From assembly GCA_965223675.1 (NCBI GenBank), contig OZ245013.1, positions 2,418,001 to 2,482,000 of the forward strand: a stretch of 64,000 nt of DNA. Direction: 5' to 3'. Shown here in pieces: positions 33,607 to 42,101 of this stretch (position 1 is its first letter; every line of letters begins with the position of its first letter). The position numbers and the translations under genes are program-made. The DNA is from JAGQKC01 sp965223675. Its GTDB lineage: Bacteria > Nitrospirota > Nitrospiria > Nitrospirales > UBA8639. The notes under the pieces are model-generated. The model saw only the letters and a program-made list of their open reading frames with translations, was not told the DNA's origin and searched no databases.

Positions 33607-36066
33607 ATGCAAGACTTTGAAAAGCTCGGTGCGTTTTACCTCGGACGCCCCTACGACTTAGAAAAGAAAGAACCCAAGCCAGGTCTGACGCTCTACGACT
33701 CGAAGGACCTTGTGACGCATGCCGTCTGCGTTGGCATGACCGGAAGCGGAAAAACTGGATTGTGCATCGGACTGTTAGAAGAAGCCGCAATTGACGGCAT
33801 CCCCGCTTTGGTCATCGATCCCAAAGGCGATTTATCTAATCTTTTGCTCACATTCCCTAAACTCAAAGGACAGGACTTTGAACCTTGGGTGAATGAAGAC
33901 GATGCACAGAAGAAGGGATTCTCAACGGCGGAGTATGCTCAGCAAGAAGCAGAGAAATGGAAAAAGGGCTTGCGCTCGTGGAAACAGAGTGGTGAGCGGA
34001 TCAAACGCTTACGCGAAACAGCAGACTTTGCGATTTATACCCCTGGCAGTACAGCAGGGCTCCCGATTTCTATCCTGAAGTCGTTTTCGGCACCAGATAC
34101 TTCGATCTTGGAGGACACAGAACTGTTGAGCGAACGCATCAGCACCACCGCAACAAGTCTTTTGAGTTTAATCGGTCTTGACGCTGACCCTCTCCAAAGT
34201 CGAGACCATATTCTTCTTTCGACCATCCTCAAACATGTGTGGACACAAGGGCAAGACTTAGACTTAGCACAACTGATCAGCCTCGTGCAGAACCCGCCAG
34301 CTCAGAAAGTCGGTGTAATGGATGTCGAGACCTTCTTTCCTTCGAAAGATCGCTTGGCCCTCGCCATGCGGTTCAACAATCTTCTCGGTGCGCCTGGATT
34401 TTCAACTTGGCTTGAAGGTCAGCCACTGGATATCGATCAACTGCTCTATACCTCAGACGGCAAACCACGAATCGTGATTTTTTCCATCGCACACTTAAGT
34501 GATACAGAGCGCATGTTTATCGTCACACTGCTGTTGAGCCAAATGGTCAGTTGGATGCGAGCACAGTCCGGCACAACGAGCCTGCGTGCTCTTGTCTATA
34601 TGGATGAAGTATTTGGCTATTTCCCTCCGGTGAAAAATCCGCCTTCCAAAGCCCCATTGCTCACACTGCTGAAACAAGCGCGCGCATTCGGGGTGGGTAC
34701 GGTCTTAGCGACACAAAATCCCGTTGATCTTGACTACAAAGGCTTGGGCAACGCAGGAACATGGTTTATTGGACGCCTACAAACCGAGCGCGACATGGCC
34801 CGGGTTCTCGATGGTTTGGAAGGAGCAGCATCTGAAGCAGGGAAAGCCATGAATCGAAAACAGATGGAGAGGACGATCTCAGGATTAGGTAATCGTGTCT
34901 TTCTCATGAATAACGTCCACGACGACGCACCTGAAATCTTCGAGACCCGCTGGGTGCTTTCGTACTTGCGTGGTCCATTGACAAGAACGCAGATCAAGAC
35001 TCTCATGGACCCGTACAAAGAAGAACTCACAACTTCACGGAAGCAGACGGGATCTGTTCCTACAAAGTCACAGGTTGCAAAACTGACAAAACCCACCCTC
35101 GAAACGGGAACCTCGCAACGACCCGTTTTACCATCAGGTATTTCACAGTTTTTTGTTCCCACACGAAGCTCCCAACCCAACGACACAACGCTTACCTATG
35201 AGCCACGGTTATTAGCTTCTGCATCTATTCACTACATCCAAGCCAAAACAAAGATCGACGTATTACGTGACGTGACTGGGTTAGTACCGATTACGGATGG
35301 TCCTATTCCTGTTGACTGGGATGAAGTCGAAGACACTGAAATCGCCTCTGACGATCTTGAGAAACAGCCAGAGGCTGACGCAATCTATATTCCAGTTCCC
35401 ACTTCTGCAAGCAATGTAAAAAAGTATAAGAAATGGGAGAAAGACTTTAAAAATTGGGTCTATCGAAATCAGACCCTCGAACTTTGGAAAAGTCCGACAC
35501 TCAAGATGGTCTCGGAACCTGGCGAATCAGAACGCGAATTTCGGATTCGCGTCCAGCAACTTGCGCATGAAGAGCGTGACGAGAAAATTGAACGCCTTCG
35601 CAGAAAGTATGCGCCCAAAATAGCCACACTCGAAGAGCGAATCCGTCGCGCAGAACAAGCCGTTGAGCGTGAGGCAGAACAGGCCAAGCAGCAGAAAATG
35701 CAAACAGCTATTTCTTTTGGTGCCACATTGTTATCCGCATTTTTGGGGAGAAAAACCATGAGCCGCTCATCTATGGGACGAGCCACGACAGCCATTCGAG
35801 GGGTCGGTCGATCCATAAAAGAAGCAAAGGATGTGGCGCGAGCAGGCGATACGGTTGAAGCTCTACGACAACGACTTGTGGATCTCGACACCCAATTTCA
35901 AGAGGACAAGAACAACCTGGCCACCCAATGGGAAGAAGATGCCGATGATCTAGAGTCCATCACCATCAGACCAAAGAAAACTCATATCACCATTAATCTT
36001 GTAACATTAGTATGGGTGCCATTTTGGCAAGATTCATCTGGCGACATGACTCCAGCTTGGGAATAG
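33607..36066 (+). CDS. HerA/FtsK-like ATPase with C-terminal coiled coil
   Basis: The 819-residue protein starts with a P-loop ATPase of the HerA/DUF87 type. Walker A GMTGSGKT is at residues 43-50, LVIDPKGDLSN follows, and Walker B LVYMDEVFGYFPP lies near 330. FGVGTVLATQNPVDLDYKGL and WFIGRL lie near 370-390, with an arginine-rich AGKAMNRKQME segment beyond. Residues 500-640 contain a second, unrecognised domain with KKYKKWEKDFKNWVYR. Residues 640-800 form a long charged coiled coil with an Ala/Gly-rich hydrophobic break near 700. No NurA, SIR2 or other nuclease partner is adjacent. Hexameric translocase is the likely activity; role unknown. Confidence 0.8.
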   Translation: MQDFEKLGAFYLGRPYDLEKKEPKPGLTLYDSKDLVTHAVCVGMTGSGKTGLCIGLLEEAAIDGIPALVIDPKGDLSNLLLTFPKLKGQDFEPWVNEDDAQKKGFSTAEYAQQEAEKWKKGLRSWKQSGERIKRLRETADFAIYTPGSTAGLPISILKSFSAPDTSILEDTELLSERISTTATSLLSLIGLDADPLQSRDHILLSTILKHVWTQGQDLDLAQLISLVQNPPAQKVGVMDVETFFPSKDRLALAMRFNNLLGAPGFSTWLEGQPLDIDQLLYTSDGKPRIVIFSIAHLSDTERMFIVTLLLSQMVSWMRAQSGTTSLRALVYMDEVFGYFPPVKNPPSKAPLLTLLKQARAFGVGTVLATQNPVDLDYKGLGNAGTWFIGRLQTERDMARVLDGLEGAASEAGKAMNRKQMERTISGLGNRVFLMNNVHDDAPEIFETRWVLSYLRGPLTRTQIKTLMDPYKEELTTSRKQTGSVPTKSQVAKLTKPTLETGTSQRPVLPSGISQFFVPTRSSQPNDTTLTYEPRLLASASIHYIQAKTKIDVLRDVTGLVPITDGPIPVDWDEVEDTEIASDDLEKQPEADAIYIPVPTSASNVKKYKKWEKDFKNWVYRNQTLELWKSPTLKMVSEPGESEREFRIRVQQLAHEERDEKIERLRRKYAPKIATLEERIRRAEQAVEREAEQAKQQKMQTAISFGATLLSAFLGRKTMSRSSMGRATTAIRGVGRSIKEAKDVARAGDTVEALRQRLVDLDTQFQEDKNNLATQWEEDADDLESITIRPKKTHITINLVTLVWVPFWQDSSGDMTPAWE

Positions 36067-36139
36067 CTTACAATAGTCTACCAACCCCCTCTACTATATT
36101 CATCAATCATCACGCCTAACTATCCAAAGGAGGAACGCC

Positions 36140-36550
36140 ATGATGGAACTCGTTCAGATGTTGACGAATAATCTCGGGGTTAACGAGGAGCAGGCCAAAG
36201 GTGGTGCCGGCATGCTTTTCAACATCGCAAAAGAAAAGCTCGGGGGTGGCGAATTTCAACAAATTGCCAATGCAGTGCCAGGCATTGAAAATCTGATGAG
36301 TGCAGCCCCAACAGCAGCAAGCGAAGGTGGCGGTGGAGTCATGGGTATGCTGGGCGGTCTTGCTTCGAATCTCGGGGGCAGTGCTGGCAATCTTGGATCG
36401 CTCGCTGCTTTAGCAGGAGGATTTTCTAAGCTGGGACTCGATACAGAAATGGTTGGGAAGTTTGTTCCTCAAGTCTTGCAGTATGTCCAAAACCAAGGCG
36501 GAGATGGCGTCAGAAGTTTACTGGAAAAAGTTATTAGTCCGAGTGCGTAA
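36140..36550 (+). CDS. DUF2780-like small protein
   Basis: 136 residues: MELVQMLTNNLGVNEEQAKGGAGMLFNIAKEKL, GVMGMLGGLASNLGG, then LGLDTEMVGKFVPQVLQYVQNQGG. This fits the DUF2780 (VcgC/VcgE) pattern, with a Gly-rich linker. A good AGGAGG precedes the ATG. No signal peptide. Function unknown. It lies 73 bases after the HerA-like gene. Confidence 0.75.
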   Translation: MMELVQMLTNNLGVNEEQAKGGAGMLFNIAKEKLGGGEFQQIANAVPGIENLMSAAPTAASEGGGGVMGMLGGLASNLGGSAGNLGSLAALAGGFSKLGLDTEMVGKFVPQVLQYVQNQGGDGVRSLLEKVISPSA

Positions 36551-36661
36551 GTTTTTCGTTCTCTGGTTCTTTTGTAAAAGCCTAGAACCATACATGAGAA
36601 ATATACTGACAACGTATAACATCAATCACATTCTTTCTATTGATTCAGGAGATTTTCATCC

Positions 36662-37330
36662 ATGGATACTGGTCTTGTTCAACGCATCCTAAGCCTTTCC
36701 TTCTTGTGCCTGATCATCACTTCGTCTACTGGCTGTCAAACCGCCTATTACAAGGCCATGGAGAAAATGGGGTATCACAAACGGGACATCCTTGTTTCTG
36801 ATGTCGAAAAAGCTCGCGATGCTCAAGCCGAGGCCAAAGAACAATTCAAGTCCGCACTTGAACGCTTTTCTTCGGTAATGAACTTTAAAGGCGGAGATCT
36901 CCAAGAAAAGTACGACAAATTGAGTGCCGAGTACGAACGGAGCGAAGACAAAGCTCAAGCCGTTCGTGATCGTGTGTCATCAGTCGAAGACGTGTCTGAA
37001 GCTCTGTTTAGCGAATGGGAAGCTGAACTCAAAGAATATACTAACGCCAACTTACGTCGAACGAGCCAACGCAAACTCGATCAAACCCAAAAACAGTATG
37101 CTCAACTCATCAAGGCCATGAAGCGGGCTGAAAAGAAAATGGACCCTGTGATGGCTGCCTTCAAAGACCAAGTGCTGTTTCTCAAACACAACCTCAATGC
37201 CAAAGCCATTGCTTCCTTGAAGAATGAATTAGTTGCCGTAGAAGGCGATATTTCTGCTCTTATTAAAGAAATGGAAGCGTCAATCAAGGAAGCCGATACG
37301 TTCATTTCGACCATGGCCAAGGAAAAGTAA
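36662..37330 (+). CDS. DUF2959 lipoprotein
   Basis: A signal peptide with lipobox SSTGC (Cys25) and then a 195-residue, entirely helical and highly charged protein beginning TAYYKAMEKMGYHKRDIL, the start typical of DUF2959. Coiled coils cover about residues 55-160 and 180-215. It would be an outer- or inner-membrane-anchored periplasmic protein. The family has no assigned function. It is followed by a hairpin and a GlsB-like gene. Confidence 0.85.
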   Translation: MDTGLVQRILSLSFLCLIITSSTGCQTAYYKAMEKMGYHKRDILVSDVEKARDAQAEAKEQFKSALERFSSVMNFKGGDLQEKYDKLSAEYERSEDKAQAVRDRVSSVEDVSEALFSEWEAELKEYTNANLRRTSQRKLDQTQKQYAQLIKAMKRAEKKMDPVMAAFKDQVLFLKHNLNAKAIASLKNELVAVEGDISALIKEMEASIKEADTFISTMAKEK

Positions 37331-37336
37331 AGAATC

Positions 37337-37375
37337 CCGCCTTACCAGGCGGGGCATTCAAATGCGGTTTTTCGT
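37337..37375 (+). terminator. Hairpins after the DUF2959 gene
   Basis: CCCGCC-TTACCA-GGCGGG (37338-37355) is followed by GCATT/AATGC and then GGTTTTT. The second stem and T-run fit a modest intrinsic terminator or attenuator. Confidence 0.45.
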
Positions 37376-37421
37376 AAAAGTGTAGGAGGAGACAAGGCCT
37401 CTCCAGATAAGGAGAACACAC

Positions 37422-37670
37422 ATGGGAATTATCTCTTGGATTTTTTTTGGACTTATTGCGGGAATCATTGCAAAACTTATCATGCCAGGGAAAGATCCAG
37501 GCGGGTTTATTATCACCATAGTTATCGGAATAATCGGCGGAGTCATTGGGGGCTTTATCAGTACCTCGTTGGGCTATGGAGACGTGGAAGGTTTTGATCT
37601 TCGCAGTATGGCAACAGCCGTAGGCGGCGCACTCATCTTTCTGTTTGCGTATCGCAAGTTAATTGGATAA
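37422..37670 (+). CDS. GlsB/YeaQ/YmgE-family membrane protein
   Basis: An 82-residue protein with three hydrophobic helices and the family pattern MGIISWIFFGLIAGIIAKLIMPGKDPGG, IIGGVIGGFIST and VGGALIFLFAYRKLIG. These 'transglycosylase-associated' proteins are small stress-related membrane proteins of unknown activity. Its 5' region holds AGGAG about nine bases upstream of the ATG. Confidence 0.92.
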   Translation: MGIISWIFFGLIAGIIAKLIMPGKDPGGFIITIVIGIIGGVIGGFISTSLGYGDVEGFDLRSMATAVGGALIFLFAYRKLIG

Positions 37671-37887
37671 CAATCTATAGAAAACCTGCCTCAACAAGTC
37701 CTCACCCTGTCTTAGAGCTGGGTACTACCTTTTCAATCGTATGGGCTGACATGCCGCCCCACGATACAAGTAAAGACGTCTACTCCTTTTTAAAACATAG
37801 GTAGAGCTTCATTAGTTTTCTCTAAATTCGATCCGTGTTAGATTTATCTCATATTATAAATTTTCATCTGTTTTTGAATACCTACAC

Positions 37888-40800
37888 ATGGATACGCCGA
37901 CCGCTGAGAATCCTCCTCCCTCCCCTGCGCAGTCGTCAAAACTCAAAACCATCACAAAGTGGGCAATGATTGTTAGCAGTTTGCTTCTCATTCTGCTCAT
38001 AACGACTGCACTACTGTTGACCTATTTCTTCCCTTCCGAACTTGTCAGGAAAGAACTTGAAGTCCAAGGGTCAGAAAGTCTTCAAGGGACGGTACGAATA
38101 GATTCGCTCTCTTTCAATCTGCTTACAGGGCTCGAACTCAAGAAAGTAGATTTTTCTCAACAAGGCAACCAAATACTGCAACTTAAACGACTCAATCTAG
38201 ACTACAGTTTTCTTGCGCTCCTGCGAGGAAAACTCAAAATCAATGAAATCCTGTTTGAACACGCTGACGTCTCACTCAACCTACCTGAAATGACAGAGGC
38301 CAAATTGCCTCAAGAAGATTTACCGCTTCCTGCGACAGCAAGTAGGACAACTACCATTCCTTCCATTCCAGTTTCCATCAACCTTCACTCTCTGGCTATA
38401 CGCGATTCAAACTTACATCTTGTTGTCTCACCTACTCTTACCATGACTCTCACCACACTCGATACCGATATTTCAGGAGAAGCAGACGAACACGAAGCCG
38501 CGCTTGACGGCAAGATACGTATCGAAAATCTCGCCATCAGTACGGACAATAGACATCTTCGCTTGCCATTAGGCATCGATTTCTCAATCGACACCAACCT
38601 ATCGGATCAACATCTCAACCTTGAACAACTCACAATCCAATCCGATTCTCACGTTCAACTAAATCTCTCTGGACAACTCGAGCAATATTTTGACAATCCG
38701 GACATCGACGTCTCTCTACAGGATACCCGTCTTGACCTCGATAAGATTCTGATACTCATTAAAGATTTTCTTCCTCCTGAAGTCACAACTATGACAATCG
38801 CGGGTATATTGTCACCAACTGTTAGGATCAAAGGTCGCATAGATGACTCAGGGTTTCGAGGAAAGATCAATGCAACGGTTAACGCTCAAAAACTTGTTGC
38901 CGATGTGCCTCAATTTTCCACACAGGTTGCAGACACCGACCTATCTCTTGTCATCTCTAATCTCAGCATAGAAGAGAATACACCTGACTTGGGCAAGGTA
39001 GCCTTCAATCTTTCTACTCAACAAATCGAGTATGATAAATACCTCTTGCGAAATTTTACCCTGTCTGCATCAACTGATTATTTCGCCGCAGGAACCGTGC
39101 TCGGCAAGATCAAAACGACTGGAACCTCTTTGATCCCAGCTGTTGGCCAATTTCAAGCCATGACGTTACCTTTTGACATTCACTTGGACGCGAAAGGCAA
39201 TCACAAAACACAGAATGTGACCATCAATGATTTGGCTGTCATTCTCAAAGATTACATCACCCTTCAAGCCCAAGGAGGTTTCCATCCGCATGCACTCCCT
39301 TCTCAGTCCTCCAAGGTCTTTCTCGATGCACGCATCTCGCCTCGACTCAACAACATTTTACCCTTAGTGCCCAAAAAATTTCTGGAAGGCGTCACCATTG
39401 CTAAGGGAACTGGCTCTGATGTAGTCAAAATAAATGTCACGGGAACCCTTAAGGCTGACTATACCCCTCAATGGGCAAATGCCTCCTCTACCATTACATT
39501 GACAAACCTGACTGCGAACCTGCACACCCTTCCTGCCCATGGTTTGATAACGAATATGAATGTTTTCCTCTCCACCGGGTATAATGCAACAAGTGGTCAA
39601 ATCGGTGGCACTGTTGGGATTGCGATTCAAGCCTCCGATCTTCAACAAAGCAATGCGATGTCTGTGGAAACAACTGACCTTAAATTAAAATCAACATTTC
39701 TAGGGCATACGACTCCCACATGGGAACTCACTAATTTTCGTTCGCAAGAAAAATTACGGGTTGCCCTTGGAAATATTGCGTACGAGAGTCCGTCCTTACA
39801 GGCCGTGCTTGATCAGGTTACGGTTTCTGCGAGAACAAAAGAAGATATTTTCAAAAAAGATTTCGTCATAGAACATCTGGGTATCAAGAGTGATCAACTT
39901 CTGGATATGTCAATGAAAGGGCAATACCGCATGGACAAACAACAGTTTTCTATCCGTGCTGAGATGCCACTTTTAAAGGTCGGCAACATTCTGAACCGCC
40001 TATCTGGCGATCTGGTTGAATCTGTCAATGAGATGAGGCCAAGCGGGACAATGTCACTGTCGCTTCAGGCCTCAGGACAAGTTCCTAAACCAGTCGATAT
40101 TGATTCGCTCGCGTTGCCTATCAATGCCAATATATCCTTGACTCTTCAAGATATCGGAGGCGCATTTGCAGGACATCAGATACGGGGAACAAATGGAACC
40201 TTTGGAGCTTCCCATACTCCCGGAGACCAACCTACGGTTAAAATTGCCTCGGACTTACGCGTGAGCGATATTCGATTAGCACAAGAACTTCCCATCACCC
40301 ACCTATCACAGGCCCTCGCGAGTTTTAATGTATCCTTCGAGGATTTTAATGATATTCGACTCAACGAAATGAGGCTGGGAATCGCAGGGGCAGACCTCTC
40401 AGCACAAGGAACGGTGACAGGGATTAAAGACTTGGTCTATGGCAATTCCGACCTTGGACCGGTCATGAAAGACCTATTCGCGAAGATACAGACAAAGGCC
40501 TCAGTTGATGTATCAAATTTTCAGGATTTGTTGAAACAGTTTGAAATCAAAGGCTCGGGACAATCCGAAATTGATCTGTCTCTTTCAAAAAAGAAAAGAG
40601 GGCCGCTAAACGTGAAACTTAACCTTGGTACAGAGAGCATGAATCTGGCCCAAGGGACCACCAGGGTCACGAATCTAGATGGGAGACTCAAACTTCAGAA
40701 ACGACTCGCATGGAACGACGAAAACATGACGTCCTCATTACCTGAATCTTTTAATCCCACCAATGTCCTCGCACATCTACGGTCAATCACAAACAAGCAA

Positions 40801-41472
40801 AAAAGTTTAAAAATTGATCGCATTGATCTAGGAGACTTGAGTATTTCAAATTTCTCGACTCACATCCTGTTTGACGGGAAGGCTTTTAAGATTCAGAACC
40901 TCGCGATGAATCTCTTAGGTGGAGGATTAGGAGGCGATATTGTACTCACGACTGGAAAAGCTTTTGGGATCTCAGCGAGCATTGAAGCGGCTCGTCTCGA
41001 CCTCAATAACCTGCTTACGGATGATCTCAAAATTTCAGGCAATAGCCTGGTTGATGCCACAATTAGGACTTCTATTTTCTTTGAAGAAGAGACAAAAACC
41101 TTGGATATGCGTCGAACCGAGATGAATCTCTTCATCACACACATCGGGCAGGAAGCTGTTGATCGTCTGCTTGTGTTTCTTGATCCAGAAGGAAGTAACC
41201 CCACTCTGGTCAGTGCTCGTTCTCAAGTTCGATTGGCAAATCCTTCGAACGTCACGATGAAAATGGGAAGAGGAATGTTGAGTTTGGAAATTCTTTTTAG
41301 TGAGGGACTTCTTCCACCGTTTAGATTGGATCGTTTTCCAATAGGCCGACTGAAAAACTTGCAAACTGTCACGCAGGAGATTCCCAATTGGGAGATGATT
41401 ACAAAAATGATGGCTCTCATCGGTGCACAAACGTATGGAGTAGATGAAAATGGAAACTTGCTGATTCAATAA
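37888..41472 (+). CDS. AsmA-like / YdbH-like intermembrane bridge protein
   Basis: 1194 residues with one N-terminal membrane helix (about 25-48, MIVSSLLLILLITTALLLTYFF). The rest is a long run of amphipathic beta strands: LRIDSL-type repeats, VNLEQLTIQS, and 'AQGTVTG' turns, as in AsmA/TamB/YdbH proteins that form a beta-groove bridge carrying phospholipids between membranes. The C-terminus NPSNVTMKMGRGMLSLEILFSEGLLPPFRLDRFPIGRL resembles YdbH. The adjacent DUF1318 gene (YdbL family) strengthens the YdbH comparison. It is likely anchored in the inner membrane and spanning the periplasm. Transport function is by homology only. Confidence 0.82.
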   Translation: MDTPTAENPPPSPAQSSKLKTITKWAMIVSSLLLILLITTALLLTYFFPSELVRKELEVQGSESLQGTVRIDSLSFNLLTGLELKKVDFSQQGNQILQLKRLNLDYSFLALLRGKLKINEILFEHADVSLNLPEMTEAKLPQEDLPLPATASRTTTIPSIPVSINLHSLAIRDSNLHLVVSPTLTMTLTTLDTDISGEADEHEAALDGKIRIENLAISTDNRHLRLPLGIDFSIDTNLSDQHLNLEQLTIQSDSHVQLNLSGQLEQYFDNPDIDVSLQDTRLDLDKILILIKDFLPPEVTTMTIAGILSPTVRIKGRIDDSGFRGKINATVNAQKLVADVPQFSTQVADTDLSLVISNLSIEENTPDLGKVAFNLSTQQIEYDKYLLRNFTLSASTDYFAAGTVLGKIKTTGTSLIPAVGQFQAMTLPFDIHLDAKGNHKTQNVTINDLAVILKDYITLQAQGGFHPHALPSQSSKVFLDARISPRLNNILPLVPKKFLEGVTIAKGTGSDVVKINVTGTLKADYTPQWANASSTITLTNLTANLHTLPAHGLITNMNVFLSTGYNATSGQIGGTVGIAIQASDLQQSNAMSVETTDLKLKSTFLGHTTPTWELTNFRSQEKLRVALGNIAYESPSLQAVLDQVTVSARTKEDIFKKDFVIEHLGIKSDQLLDMSMKGQYRMDKQQFSIRAEMPLLKVGNILNRLSGDLVESVNEMRPSGTMSLSLQASGQVPKPVDIDSLALPINANISLTLQDIGGAFAGHQIRGTNGTFGASHTPGDQPTVKIASDLRVSDIRLAQELPITHLSQALASFNVSFEDFNDIRLNEMRLGIAGADLSAQGTVTGIKDLVYGNSDLGPVMKDLFAKIQTKASVDVSNFQDLLKQFEIKGSGQSEIDLSLSKKKRGPLNVKLNLGTESMNLAQGTTRVTNLDGRLKLQKRLAWNDENMTSSLPESFNPTNVLAHLRSITNKQKSLKIDRIDLGDLSISNFSTHILFDGKAFKIQNLAMNLLGGGLGGDIVLTTGKAFGISASIEAARLDLNNLLTDDLKISGNSLVDATIRTSIFFEEETKTLDMRRTEMNLFITHIGQEAVDRLLVFLDPEGSNPTLVSARSQVRLANPSNVTMKMGRGMLSLEILFSEGLLPPFRLDRFPIGRLKNLQTVTQEIPNWEMITKMMALIGAQTYGVDENGNLLIQ

Positions 41473-41521
41473 CTTGAGGAATTGGACAACACATCAGTCT
41501 ACAGTAGAGCGCAGCGTGAAT

Positions 41522-42094
41522 ATGAAAATCCTTTTACCCCAAGCCTTTTCGCTTATAACCGTACTTTTACTGTCGTCTTGTGGTGGCCCCTTAGTGGGCG
41601 TCACGGTTGTTGATGAACGAACGGCTCTAGAAAATCAGGTGTTGGGAACGTACGAAGAATTAAATCAGGAAGTGGTTCTCTTGGCGTCTGTTCGATATAT
41701 TGACCCAAAAGGTAACCTCAAAAAGACTCCTGCCGTCCCACCAGGAAAAAAAGAAGTCATCCGCTCGATCCAACGAGCGTCGTTCAATAAAGACGATATC
41801 GACGGATTCAAATCGGAAGCCATCCTTGGAGAAAACAATCAAGGAGGACTCACTTTGTTGAATCTTGAAGCGGTTGCTCCTGACCAACGCCAATTCATCA
41901 ATAACCTGGTGAAGGAAGAAAATGCCGATCGTGAAATTATCATGCAGCGAGTCATTGAAACGAATGAGAACCTGTCAGATAAAGATCTGTTTCGAGTCCA
42001 CAAAATGTTTGCGTCCCTCAATCGTGACAAAGCACGGCCGGGCGAGATGATCCAACTTGAAAACGGAGACTGGGTGAAGAAAGAAAAGCCATAG
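41522..42094 (+). CDS. DUF1318 (YdbL-like) lipoprotein
   Basis: ATG 41522 gives a signal peptide MKILLPQAFSLITVLLLSSC with the lipid-attachment Cys at residue 20. The mature 170 residues end in MFASLNRDKARPGEMIQLENGDWVKKE, the C-terminal signature of DUF1318/YdbL. E. coli has separate YnbE (lipoprotein) and YdbL (soluble) next to YdbH; here one protein has both a lipobox and the DUF1318 end. It may therefore combine the two roles. It is 49 bases after the AsmA-like gene and 7 before the giant CHAT gene. Confidence 0.8.
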   Translation: MKILLPQAFSLITVLLLSSCGGPLVGVTVVDERTALENQVLGTYEELNQEVVLLASVRYIDPKGNLKKTPAVPPGKKEVIRSIQRASFNKDDIDGFKSEAILGENNQGGLTLLNLEAVAPDQRQFINNLVKEENADREIIMQRVIETNENLSDKDLFRVHKMFASLNRDKARPGEMIQLENGDWVKKEKP

Positions 42095-42101
42095 CTGTAG
42101 C

